A stretch of 64,000 nt of DNA from Ruminococcus sp. AM36-2AA (GTDB lineage: Bacteria; Bacillota; Clostridia; Lachnospirales; Lachnospiraceae). The translations under genes were made by a program, and so were the position numbers. Under the pieces are notes generated by a model. That model had not been told where the DNA came from. It did not search any database and saw only the letters and a list, made by a program, of their open reading frames with translations. The stretch spans positions 228,241 to 292,240 of the forward strand of contig NZ_QTYB01000002.1 of NCBI RefSeq assembly GCF_003461955.1, in the 5' to 3' direction. Of the stretch, positions 24,321-32,350 are shown in pieces (the stretch's first letter is position 1; each line of letters starts with the position of its first letter).

Positions 24321-25709
24321 ATGCCAATAAGTGAGAATATGGTACAGGAAATTGTACAGGAAGTTATGGCAAAGATGCAGATTGCAGATGCTCCGGCCGG
24401 AAAACATGGTGTTTTCAAGGATATGAATGATGCTATCGAGGCAGCCAAAAAGGCTCAGCAGGTAGTTAAGACAATGTCTATGGACCAGAGAGAGAAGATC
24501 ATCACCTGCATCCGCAAGAAGATCAAAGAGAATGCGGAAGTACTGGCACGTATGGGTGTTGAGGAAACTGGTATGGGTAATGTAGGAGATAAGATCCTCA
24601 AACATCACCTGGTAGCAGATAAGACTCCTGGTACCGAAGACATCACAACAACTGCATGGTCCGGAGACAGAGGACTGACTCTGATCGAGATGGGACCGTT
24701 TGGCGTGATCGGTGCGATCACACCATGTACAAACCCGAGTGAAACAGTTCTCTGTAACACAATGGGCATGCTGGCAGGTGGAAATACAGTCGTATTCAAC
24801 CCGCATCCGGCAGCAGTGAAAACTTCTATTTATGCAATCAATCTTCTGAACGAGGCTTCCTTGGAATCAGGCGGCCCGGACAATATTGCTGTCACAGTTG
24901 AGAAACCAACTCTTGAGACAAGCAATATCATGATGAAACATAAAGATATCCATCTGATCGCAGCAACAGGAGGCCCTGGTGTTGTAACAGCGGTTCTTTC
25001 CTCCGGTAAGAGAGGAATCGGTGCAGGAGCAGGTAACCCGCCGGCACTGGTTGATGATACTGCTGATATCCGTAAGGCAGCAAGGGATATCGTAAACGGG
25101 TGTACATTCGATAATAACCTTCCATGTATCGCAGAGAAGGAAGTTGTTGCAGTATCTTCCGTAGTTGATGAGTTAATGCACTACATGCTTACAGAGAATG
25201 ACTGCTACCTTGCATCCAAGGAAGAGCAGGACAAACTTGTTGAGACTGTACTTGCAGGCGGCAAGCTGAACCGTAAATGTGTAGGACGTGATGCGAAGAC
25301 CCTTCTTTCCATGATCGGAGTTCAGGCACCGGCCAATACCCGCTGCATCATCTTCGAGGGACCGAAGGAACATCCGCTTATCACAACAGAGCTTATGATG
25401 CCAATCCTCGGAATCGTAAGAGCAAAGGATTTCGACGATGCTGTAGAGCAGGCTGTATGGCTTGAGCATGGCAACCGTCATTCCGCACATATTCATTCCA
25501 AGAATATCGATAACATTACAAAATATGCGAAAGCAATCGATACCGCGATCCTTGTAAAGAACGGCCCGTCCTATTCCGCACTTGGATTCGGAGGAGAAGG
25601 TTTCTGTACATTTACCATCGCAAGCCGTACAGGTGAGGGACTTACAAGCGCAAGCACATTCACAAAGAGAAGACGCTGCGTAATGACAGACAGCCTTTGC
25701 ATTCGTTGA
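24321..25709 (+). CDS. pduP: CoA-acylating propionaldehyde dehydrogenase (PduP-like)
   Basis: 462 residues, as in PduP. An N-terminal amphipathic encapsulation helix (about 4-20: SENMVQEIVQEVMAKM) is followed by a linker and the aldehyde dehydrogenase fold. Catalytic C269 is in NNLPCIAEKE, and an NAD-site loop follows GPFGVIGAITPCTNP. It oxidises propionaldehyde to propionyl-CoA with NAD+ and CoA inside the shell. Its start follows a perfect AAGGAGG. It lies 32 bases after the aldolase and 18 before the alcohol dehydrogenase, in one operon. Confidence 0.93.
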   Translation: MPISENMVQEIVQEVMAKMQIADAPAGKHGVFKDMNDAIEAAKKAQQVVKTMSMDQREKIITCIRKKIKENAEVLARMGVEETGMGNVGDKILKHHLVADKTPGTEDITTTAWSGDRGLTLIEMGPFGVIGAITPCTNPSETVLCNTMGMLAGGNTVVFNPHPAAVKTSIYAINLLNEASLESGGPDNIAVTVEKPTLETSNIMMKHKDIHLIAATGGPGVVTAVLSSGKRGIGAGAGNPPALVDDTADIRKAARDIVNGCTFDNNLPCIAEKEVVAVSSVVDELMHYMLTENDCYLASKEEQDKLVETVLAGGKLNRKCVGRDAKTLLSMIGVQAPANTRCIIFEGPKEHPLITTELMMPILGIVRAKDFDDAVEQAVWLEHGNRHSAHIHSKNIDNITKYAKAIDTAILVKNGPSYSALGFGGEGFCTFTIASRTGEGLTSASTFTKRRRCVMTDSLCIR

Positions 25710-25727
25710 TCAGGAGGAACATAAATC

Positions 25728-26960
25728 ATGGATATGAACAATGTAAATATCGAAGAAATCGTTAAACAGGTTCTCTCCGGCATGACAGGAAACGCTCCGG
25801 CAGCAGCTGCTGCACCAAGCACTCCGGCTGCTCCGGCAGGAAACACAATTCCGAAAAAAGCAAGAGTAGCAATGATGACAGAGAAGAAACATTTTGAGCT
25901 TCAGGAGTATGATCTTCCGGAAGTTGGCGACGACGACATCCTTGTTAAAGTTGAGGGATGCGGTGTCTGTGGAACAGATGCTCATGAGTACAAAAATGAC
26001 CCGTTCGGTCTTATCCCGGTAGTTCTCGGACATGAGGGAACCGGCGAGATCGTAAAAATGGGTAAAAATGTTAAAGTTGATACAGCTGGTAAACCGGTTA
26101 AAGTCGGTGACAAGATCGTTACCTGCATGATCTTCAAGGATGATCCTGAAATCACAATGTTCGACCTCAACAAGAAGAACGTAGGCGGCGCTGACGTATA
26201 CGGACTTCTTCCGGACGATGATGTTAAATTCAACGGATGGTTCGCTGATTACATCTTCATCAGAGGCGGAAGCTTCGGTTCCACATTCTTCAATGTAAGT
26301 GACCTTGACCTTGATTCCCGTATCCTCATCGAGCCATGTGCAGTACTTGTACACGCAGTAGAGAGAGCAAAAACAACAGGAATCCTGAAATTCAACAGCA
26401 GAGTTGTTGTTCAGGGCTGCGGACCGATCGGTCTTATCTGCATCGCTGTTCTTCATACAATGGGCGTTCATAACATCTGCGCAGTAGACGGAAACGAGCA
26501 GCGTCTTGAGTTTGCCAAGAGAATGGGCGCAACTACAACTGTAAACTTTATGAACTTCAAGGGTGTTGAGGCACTTACTGAGGCTGTGAAAGAGGCTCAG
26601 GGCGGACATCTTGCAGATTTCGCTTTCCAGTGTACTGGAAATCCTCATGCTCATTCCAATATCTACAAATTCATCCGCAACGGCGGCGGCCTCTGCGAGC
26701 TTGGATTCTTCATCAACGGTGGAGATGCAACCATCAACCCGCATTTCGACCTCTGCTCCAAAGAGATCAACCTTGTTGGTTCCTGGGTATACAACCTCAG
26801 AGATTATGCAACAACATTTGATTTCCTTAAGAGAGCAAAAGCAATCGGACTTCCAATGTCTGAGCTGATCACTGACAAGTATCCGCTGGAAGAGATCAAC
26901 GAGGCACTTGAGAAGAACCTGTCAATGACAGGTCTTAAGATCGCGGTTGTTAACAAATAA
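25728..26960 (+). CDS. Microcompartment-targeted medium-chain (zinc-type) alcohol dehydrogenase
   Basis: 410 residues. An N-terminal encapsulation-type helix (NVNIEEIVKQVLSGM) and an Ala/Pro linker (about 18-40) precede a medium-chain dehydrogenase domain. The catalytic zinc site shows GCGVCGTD, GHEGTGEIV and EPCAVLVHA. The NAD Rossmann motif is VVQGCGPIGLICIAV. The usual four-cysteine structural-zinc lobe is not visible: the segment after KIVTC lacks the C-x2-C-x2-C-x7-C pattern. Its likely role is propionaldehyde to propanol with NADH, regenerating NAD+ for the aldehyde dehydrogenase. The closest well-known relatives are sorbitol/threonine dehydrogenases. Confidence 0.85.
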   Translation: MDMNNVNIEEIVKQVLSGMTGNAPAAAAAPSTPAAPAGNTIPKKARVAMMTEKKHFELQEYDLPEVGDDDILVKVEGCGVCGTDAHEYKNDPFGLIPVVLGHEGTGEIVKMGKNVKVDTAGKPVKVGDKIVTCMIFKDDPEITMFDLNKKNVGGADVYGLLPDDDVKFNGWFADYIFIRGGSFGSTFFNVSDLDLDSRILIEPCAVLVHAVERAKTTGILKFNSRVVVQGCGPIGLICIAVLHTMGVHNICAVDGNEQRLEFAKRMGATTTVNFMNFKGVEALTEAVKEAQGGHLADFAFQCTGNPHAHSNIYKFIRNGGGLCELGFFINGGDATINPHFDLCSKEINLVGSWVYNLRDYATTFDFLKRAKAIGLPMSELITDKYPLEEINEALEKNLSMTGLKIAVVNK

Positions 26961-26984
26961 CCTTAACGGGAAAGGAGAAGCAAC

Positions 26985-27299
26985 ATGGCAGAAGCTGTAG
27001 GAATTCTGGAGGTCTTCGGACTTGCGACAGCCTTTGTGGCAGCTGACGCCGGGTGCAAGGCTGCAAATGTCCACCTGGAGGTATTCGATAAGAATAAACC
27101 GGCGAATGCGGACAGCCTGCCAGTACCGCTTCTTGTCTGCATCAAGTACCGCGGAAGCGTGTCAGATGTCACGGCAGCGGTAGAAGCCGGCATGAAAGTC
27201 GCAGAGAGCATGACAGGTGTGGTACAGCATTACATAATCCCCAACCCGGAACCAGGTACACAGAAAATGCTGAAGATCAGCGCCCTGGATAAAGATTAA
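26985..27299 (+). CDS. Microcompartment hexamer shell protein (BMC-H), insert-bearing
   Basis: 104 residues with one BMC domain. It opens AVGILEVFGLATAFVAADAGCKAA and ends in an extra AL-D-K-D tail. Between beta strands 2 and 3 it has a longer loop (about 30-45, DKNKPANADSLPVP) than the typical PduA homologue. The pore-loop segment is KYRGSVSDV rather than the RGDVGAV of its neighbours, suggesting a different pore. AAAGGAG precedes the start. Confidence 0.88.
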   Translation: MAEAVGILEVFGLATAFVAADAGCKAANVHLEVFDKNKPANADSLPVPLLVCIKYRGSVSDVTAAVEAGMKVAESMTGVVQHYIIPNPEPGTQKMLKISALDKD

Positions 27300-27384
27300 G
27301 CGGATTCCGAAGTTTACTTTACAAAAGTGGCGGAATCATATATGATAAAATTGTAACGAAGATAAGATTCAGGAGGATAGAATC

Positions 27385-27660
27385 ATGGCACAGGAAGCAT
27401 TAGGAATGGTTGAGACAAGAGGCCTCACAGCTGCAATCGAGGCAGCAGATGCAATGACAAAAGCAGCTGAGGTTGCGCTTGTAGGAACAGAGAAGATCGG
27501 TTCCGGTCTTGTAACTGTTATGGTTCGTGGAGACGTAGGCGCTGTAAAAGCAGCAGTAGAGAGCGGAAGCGCAGCAGCATCCAGACTTGGAGAGCTCGTA
27601 GCTACACACGTGATCCCGAGACCTCATACAGATGTAGAAAAAATTCTTCCGAAGCTCTAA
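27385..27660 (+). CDS. PduA/PduJ-like BMC-H shell protein, copy 1
   Basis: 91 residues, one canonical BMC domain ([21 protein letters not shown] ... [14 protein letters not shown] ... [14 protein letters not shown]). It forms the main shell hexamers. It differs from the copy at 28118 at only about six positions plus one extra C-terminal residue, so the pair is a recent duplication or is kept alike by conversion. AGGAGG precedes ATG. Confidence 0.93.
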   Translation: MAQEALGMVETRGLTAAIEAADAMTKAAEVALVGTEKIGSGLVTVMVRGDVGAVKAAVESGSAAASRLGELVATHVIPRPHTDVEKILPKL

Positions 27661-27703
27661 TTCAGGCTTTGAGAGGAACAGAAATTAATTAAGGAGTTCG
27701 CTC

Positions 27704-28045
27704 ATGGGAAAATCATATGGATTTATAGAAATCACAGGTGTGGTTGCGGCGATCAATGCCCTGGACATCATGTGCAAAACGGCAGACGTTGAGCTGGCGT
27801 CATGGGAGCGTAAGCTGGGCGGACGACTGGTGACCCTGATCGTACAAGGCGATGTATCAGCAGTTACAGCAGCTGTCAATGCGGCAGTAGAGCAGGCAAT
27901 CAAGAAACCTGCCAGTTATGCGGTAATTGCCAATCCTCACGAGGAAATCGTCAAACTGGTTGAGCTGAGTGCAAGCCGGTGGAAAAAGAAACAGCAAGAG
28001 AATCCGGAAACAGCACTGGAAAGCAAAAACAGCAGCGAAAAATAA
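27704..28045 (+). CDS. BMC-H shell protein with charged C-terminal extension
   Basis: 113 residues. The BMC domain (about 1-88; SYGFIEITGVVAAINALDIM, QGDVSAVTAAVNAAV, VIANPHEEIVKLVE) is followed by a charged, disordered-looking tail of about 25 residues (WKKKQQENPETALESKNSS). Tailed BMC-H proteins can sit as minor facets or bind cargo; that role is inferred. AAGGAG precedes the start. Confidence 0.88.
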   Translation: MGKSYGFIEITGVVAAINALDIMCKTADVELASWERKLGGRLVTLIVQGDVSAVTAAVNAAVEQAIKKPASYAVIANPHEEIVKLVELSASRWKKKQQENPETALESKNSSEK

Positions 28046-28117
28046 ACTGCTGCACCAAAAAAGTCAGAAGTAAACAGAACAAATAAAGCATTAGCAATCC
28101 ATAAGGAGGATATAATC

Positions 28118-28396
28118 ATGACACAGGAAGCATTAGGAATGGTTGAGACAAGAGGACTTACAGCAGCTATCGAGGCAGCTGACCAGATGTGCAAGGCAGC
28201 TAACGTTGCACTTGTAGGAACAGAGAAGATCGGTTCCGGTCTTGTAACTGTTATGGTTCGTGGAGATGTAGGAGCAGTTAAATCTGCAGTAGAGAGCGGA
28301 AGCGCAGCAGCATCCAGACTTGGAGAGCTTGTAGCTACACACGTAATCCCGAGACCTCATACAGATGTTGAGAAAATCCTTCCGGTTCTTAAATAA
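28118..28396 (+). CDS. PduA/PduJ-like BMC-H shell protein, copy 2
   Basis: 92 residues, nearly identical to copy 1 at 27385. Differences include A2T, A23Q, T25C, E29N and A56S, and the end reads VLK rather than KL. A perfect AAGGAGG site precedes it, consistent with very high expression. An intra-operon terminator follows. Confidence 0.93.
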   Translation: MTQEALGMVETRGLTAAIEAADQMCKAANVALVGTEKIGSGLVTVMVRGDVGAVKSAVESGSAAASRLGELVATHVIPRPHTDVEKILPVLK

Positions 28397-28419
28397 TTTC
28401 AACTGATTCTTACTGATAC

Positions 28420-28462
28420 GCACCGGCCGAAGGGCCATTAAGGCTTCTGGCCGGTGCTTTTC
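28420..28462 (+). terminator. Intra-operon terminator after the shell genes
   Basis: GCACCGGCC (28420-28428) pairs with GGCCGGTGC (28449-28457), then TTTT. With only four T it is probably leaky, stepping expression down between shell genes and pduL. Confidence 0.75.
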
Positions 28463-28501
28463 AGTTTTCAGTTATGAGACCGAAAGAAAGCAGGTGTACT
28501 C

Positions 28502-29146
28502 TTGGAAACGAATAATATTGAAATGATCACAAAAATGGTGATCGATGCGATCAACAAAAACGAAGACAAGGGCAATGGTTTTGTTGTACCTATCGGAGTT
28601 TCCGCAAGACATATTCACCTGACACAGGAGCATGTGGAGGCACTGTTCGGAGAAGGCTATCAGCTTACCAAGAAAAAAGATCTGATGGGCGGACAGTTTG
28701 CATCCAATGAAACAGTTACCATCGTAGGACTGAAGCTCCGTGCGATCGAGAATGTAAGAATCCTCGGACCTGTCCGCAGCAAATCTCAGGTTGAGGTTTC
28801 CGCAACAGATGCGATCAAGCTGGGAATGAAGGTTCCGGTACGTATGTCCGGTGACCTTGCCGGAAGCGCGCCGATCGCCATTGTCGGACCGAAAGGTGCT
28901 ATTTATCTGAAAGAGGGATGTATTGTGGCCATGCGTCACATTCATATGGCTCCGAAGGATGCCCAGGCTGCGGGTGTACATGATGGTGATATTGTTTCTG
29001 TTAAAGCGGACAATGAGCGCGGAACAATCTTTAATCAGGTTAAGATCCGTGTAGATGACAGCTTTACACTGGAAATGCATATTGATACAGATGAAGCAAA
29101 TGCAGCAAGAATTGCCACAGGCAATACAGTTACCATAATCAAATAA
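28502..29146 (+). CDS. pduL: Phosphate propanoyltransferase (PduL)
   Basis: 214 residues from a TTG start with AGGTG seven bases upstream; this start keeps the N-terminal amphipathic helix (NNIEMITKMVIDAI) that serves as an encapsulation peptide. The first ATG in frame (28523) would remove part of it. The PduL fold motifs VPIGVSARHIHLT and CIVAMRHIHMAP supply the zinc-ligand histidines. It converts propionyl-CoA and phosphate to propionyl-phosphate and recycles CoA inside the shell. Confidence 0.92.
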   Translation: METNNIEMITKMVIDAINKNEDKGNGFVVPIGVSARHIHLTQEHVEALFGEGYQLTKKKDLMGGQFASNETVTIVGLKLRAIENVRILGPVRSKSQVEVSATDAIKLGMKVPVRMSGDLAGSAPIAIVGPKGAIYLKEGCIVAMRHIHMAPKDAQAAGVHDGDIVSVKADNERGTIFNQVKIRVDDSFTLEMHIDTDEANAARIATGNTVTIIK

Positions 29147-29159
29147 TATTCCTCCTTTG

Positions 29160-29182
29160 GGGATGCCACTTTCTGGCATCCC
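29160..29182 (+). other. Intercistronic hairpin between pduL and the vertex protein gene
   Basis: GGGATGCCA and TGGCATCCC form a nine-pair stem with a five-base loop. No T-run follows, so it is probably a stability element. Confidence 0.5.
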
Positions 29183-29215
29183 TAACAGAGGATATGGAGA
29201 AAAACGGAGGCTCAT

Positions 29216-29482
29216 ATGATCGTAGGCAAAGTAGTTGGAAGCATTGTTTCCACACGAAAAAGTGAAAAACTGATAGGAAATAAATTCATGATTGTAGAGC
29301 CGGTGCATCATATGAAAGCCGAGCACAGCCAGATTGTTGCCATCGATATCATCGGTGCGGGAATCGGCGAGTATGTATTGGTGGCACAAGGAAGCGCAGC
29401 AAGAATAGGCTGCGGCGTAGAAACAGCACCGGTAGATGCCGCAATCGTCGGAATCGTAGATGACGGTGCAGGATTGGAGTAA
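29216..29482 (+). CDS. Microcompartment vertex protein (BMC-P, EutN/CcmL family)
   Basis: 88 residues. The EutN/CcmL pattern is complete: MIVGKVVGSIVSTRKSEKLIG at the start, GAGIGEYVLVAQGSAAR in the middle and PVDAAIVGIVD at the end. Pentamers cap the shell vertices. GGAGG precedes the ATG, and the stop is four bases before the next start codon. Confidence 0.93.
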   Translation: MIVGKVVGSIVSTRKSEKLIGNKFMIVEPVHHMKAEHSQIVAIDIIGAGIGEYVLVAQGSAARIGCGVETAPVDAAIVGIVDDGAGLE

Positions 29483-29486
29483 CGCC

Positions 29487-30815
29487 ATGGATATCAAAGA
29501 ATTACAGAAAATTATGCAGGAGAATGGTGTTGTCGGAGCAGGTGGTGCAGGTTTCCCTACATACATGAAACTGACAGACAAAGCGGATACCATTCTTATG
29601 AACTGTGCAGAGTGCGAACCATTACTGAAACTTCACAGACAGTTGTTGGAAAAGCACGCATATGAGATCATGAAAACATTCGATATGGTTGCGGAGACGG
29701 TAGGAGCTTCCCAGGCCATCATCGGAATCAAAAAATCTTATGTACAGACAATCAATGCCTTAAATCAGCATATCGAAGAATTCCCAAGGGTTAAGATCCA
29801 TCTTCTGGATGAGGTTTATCCGATGGGTGATGAGGTTGTTCTTATTTATGAGGCAACCGGACGCGTGGTACGGCCAGGAGGACTGCCTATTGAGCAGGGA
29901 GTAGCCGTATTCAATGTAGAGACACTTTACAATGTATATCGCGCGGTAGAAGAACACAAACCGGTCACAAGCAAATATGTTTCCGTTGTTGCAGAGGTTG
30001 AGAACCCTGTTACAGTGAAAGTTCCGTTAGGATGTACACTGGAAGAGGTTGTTGCCCAGGCAGGCGGAACAACTGTGAAAGATCCAGTATATTTCGTAGG
30101 CGGCCCGATGATGGGACGTATCGGAAATGGTTCTGATCCGGTTACCAAAACAACGAACGCAATCCTGGTTCTTCCAAAGGACCATGTTATTGTCATGAAG
30201 AAGCAGCGGACTTCTTCCATAGATTTAAAGAGAGCAGCATCCATCTGCTGCCACTGCCACACATGTACAGATCTTTGCCCGAGACATAATCTGGGACATC
30301 CGATCGATCCGGCAATGTTCATGATGGCAGCATCAAACCAGGATTTCAGAAATGTAAATCCTTATATCAATTCTGCATTCTGCAGCTCCTGTGGTGTCTG
30401 CGAGATGTATGCGTGTCCGCAGAGCCTGGCTCCGAGAACACTGCTTGCAGATATGAAAGGCGGACTTCGTAAAGCCGGAATCAGACCACCTCAGGGTGTT
30501 CAGCCGAAACCGGTACAGGAGTCAAGAGAATACCGCAAGGTTCCTGAGGAGCGCCTGATGGCACGTCTGGGACTTACCAGATATGACAAGGATGCACCGC
30601 TTCAGGAAGAGCTTGTAAATGTATCCAAGGTAAAAGTTCTCTTAAGCCAGCATATTGGTGCACCGGCACAGGCAATCGTAAATGTAGGCGATATGGTAAC
30701 AGAAGGTCAGATGATCGCACAGCCTGCACAGGGATTAAGTGTCGGAATCCATGCAACGATCAGCGGAAAAGTTACAGAAGTAACAGACCGCCATGTTGTA
30801 ATTGCAAGAAATTAG
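29487..30815 (+). CDS. pduS: PduS-like flavin/iron-sulfur protein (RnfC family)
   Basis: 442 residues from ATG 29487; a TTG-initiated longer form inside the previous gene is unlikely. An N-terminal RnfC-type NADH/FMN region (GVVGAGGAGFPTYMKL) leads to a soluble-ligand-binding beta-grasp domain. Two 4Fe-4S motifs follow (C254/C257/C260/C264, with an extra C255, and C299/C302/C305/C310). The C-terminus is a biotinyl-lipoyl-like barrel. In B12-dependent Pdu systems PduS reduces cob(II)alamin. Here the dehydratase needs no B12, so it more likely passes electrons between NADH and the shell interior. Confidence 0.87.
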   Translation: MDIKELQKIMQENGVVGAGGAGFPTYMKLTDKADTILMNCAECEPLLKLHRQLLEKHAYEIMKTFDMVAETVGASQAIIGIKKSYVQTINALNQHIEEFPRVKIHLLDEVYPMGDEVVLIYEATGRVVRPGGLPIEQGVAVFNVETLYNVYRAVEEHKPVTSKYVSVVAEVENPVTVKVPLGCTLEEVVAQAGGTTVKDPVYFVGGPMMGRIGNGSDPVTKTTNAILVLPKDHVIVMKKQRTSSIDLKRAASICCHCHTCTDLCPRHNLGHPIDPAMFMMAASNQDFRNVNPYINSAFCSSCGVCEMYACPQSLAPRTLLADMKGGLRKAGIRPPQGVQPKPVQESREYRKVPEERLMARLGLTRYDKDAPLQEELVNVSKVKVLLSQHIGAPAQAIVNVGDMVTEGQMIAQPAQGLSVGIHATISGKVTEVTDRHVVIARN

Positions 30816-30831
30816 AAAGGACGTGCACAAA

Positions 30832-31380
30832 ATGAGTAGAGCAATCGGAATGATTGAGTTTAAAACCACACCAGCTGGTATCACTGCAGCAGATGCCATG
30901 GTTAAGACATCTGAAGTAGAGATCGTGGAGGCGCAGACAGTATGTCCGGGAAAATATATTGCAATTATCACCGGAGATTTAAGCGCAGTGAAAGCTGCTG
31001 TAGACACAGCAGTAACAACATACGAGGATAAATGTATTGACAGTTTTGTACTGGGCAATCCGCATGAGTCCATTTTCCCGGCAATCTACGGAACCACACA
31101 GGTTGAGGAGATCAGTGCCCTGGGAATCCTGGAGACCTATGATGCGGCATCCATCATCGAAGCAGCAGATCAGGCTGCAAAGACAGCAATCGTTGATCTG
31201 ATCGAGCTTCGTATCGCGAAGGGTATGTGCGGTAAATCCTACATGCTTCTTACAGGTGAGGTTTCTGCAGTAGAGGCTTCCATTGAAAGAGCAAAAGAGC
31301 TGGTAGCTGAAAAAGGAATGTATATGGATTCCTCAGTGATCGCTCATCCGGACAAGAGAATGATCGATACGATCCTTTAA
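30832..31380 (+). CDS. pduT: PduT-like tandem-BMC trimer shell protein
   Basis: 182 residues from ATG 30832 (GAAAGGA upstream). Two BMC domains are fused (about 1-90 and 95-182). C38 in the VCPGKY motif is at the position and motif that carries the pore-centre 4Fe-4S cluster in enteric PduT. Its partner PduS is encoded immediately upstream, so an electron relay through the shell is plausible. It is the only BMC-T gene seen in the locus. Confidence 0.9.
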   Translation: MSRAIGMIEFKTTPAGITAADAMVKTSEVEIVEAQTVCPGKYIAIITGDLSAVKAAVDTAVTTYEDKCIDSFVLGNPHESIFPAIYGTTQVEEISALGILETYDAASIIEAADQAAKTAIVDLIELRIAKGMCGKSYMLLTGEVSAVEASIERAKELVAEKGMYMDSSVIAHPDKRMIDTIL

Positions 31381-31396
31381 TATTTGTCTATGAGAT

Positions 31397-31423
31397 CGGG
31401 ATATCCTTTCAGAGGATATCCCG
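31397..31423 (+). other. Hairpin between pduT and the DeoR gene
   Basis: CGGGATATCCT and AGGATATCCCG form a perfect eleven-pair stem with a five-base loop. There is no T-run. Confidence 0.5.
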
Positions 31424-31449
31424 AATGACATCCGAAAAGGAGGCATTTT

Positions 31450-32214
31450 ATGCTAGCGTTGGAAAGAAGAAATCTGATTCTCGAAAAATTACAGGCAGAG
31501 AAAAGGGTTGTTGTAAGTGAACTAAGCCAGCTTTACAGTGTCTCAGAAGAAACCATCCGCCGTGATCTGGACAAGCTGGAAAAAGAAGGACTTGCCACAA
31601 AGAGTTATGGCGGTGCGGTGATCAACGAAGATGTCGGTATTGATTTACCATTTAATATTCGTAAAAACCAGAATGTACAGGGAAAGCAGAAAATGGCGGA
31701 GATTGCTGCTTCCATGGTGAATGACGGAGATCATATTTTTCTGGATGCCAGCACAACGGCAGTTTTTGTGGCCAAGGCACTGAAAGAAAAAGAACGTCTC
31801 ACCGTTGTCACCAATTCCATGGAGATCCTTCTGGAGCTCTCTGATGTATCCGGATGGAATATTATTTCCACCGGCGGAGTGATGAAGGAGGGGTATCTTG
31901 CCTTTCTTGGTGCCAGAACCGAAGAAGTGATCCGTTCTTACTATGTGGACAAGGTTATTTTTTCCTGTAAGGCATTAAACGAGGATATGGGGATCATGGA
32001 ATCCAAAGAAGCCTTTGGAACAACAAAAAAGGCCATGATCAATTCCGGAAAGATGCGTATTCTGGTGGTAGACAGCACGAAATTTGATCAGACTGCTTTT
32101 TCCGTGGCAGGACAGCTGCGGGATATCGAGACGATCATCACAGACAAAAAACCGTCTGAAAAGTGGCTGGATCATTTTAACAGGCATAAGATCGAATGCA
32201 TCTACCCGAAATAG
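31450..32214 (+). CDS. DeoR/GlpR-family transcriptional regulator of the microcompartment locus
   Basis: 254 residues, the usual length. An N-terminal winged helix (VVVSELSQLYSVSEETIRRDLDKLEKEG) is followed by a DeoRC sugar-phosphate sensing domain. This includes IFLDASTTAVFVAKAL, then VVTNSMEIL and VDSTKFDQTAF. DeoR proteins usually repress sugar operons and are released by a phosphorylated intermediate; fuculose-1-P or dihydroxyacetone-P would fit. The A/C-rich blocks at 19648 and 23246 are candidate operators. A strong AAGGAGG precedes the ATG. Confidence 0.9.
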   Translation: MLALERRNLILEKLQAEKRVVVSELSQLYSVSEETIRRDLDKLEKEGLATKSYGGAVINEDVGIDLPFNIRKNQNVQGKQKMAEIAASMVNDGDHIFLDASTTAVFVAKALKEKERLTVVTNSMEILLELSDVSGWNIISTGGVMKEGYLAFLGARTEEVIRSYYVDKVIFSCKALNEDMGIMESKEAFGTTKKAMINSGKMRILVVDSTKFDQTAFSVAGQLRDIETIITDKKPSEKWLDHFNRHKIECIYPK

Positions 32215-32227
32215 ATTGAACATATAT

Positions 32228-32286
32228 CGTGAAACGATCGTGTTCATGAGCATGCAGTGTATGCGGAATGCGGAGATCCGCTTTAC
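32228..32286 (+). repeat. Dispersed hairpin repeat, copy upstream of the iron alcohol dehydrogenase gene
   Basis: ATCGTGAAACGATCGTGTTCATGAGCA, then GCAGTGTATGCGGA and GCGGAGATCCGCTTTA, parallel to 7711-7770. It lies between the DeoR stop and the next start. Confidence 0.45.
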
Positions 32287-32350
32287 TTTATCCGAACACA
32301 GGCAGAAAAAAGAGAACTGTGTTTCGGTATGACGAGAGGGAGCAGTTTCT

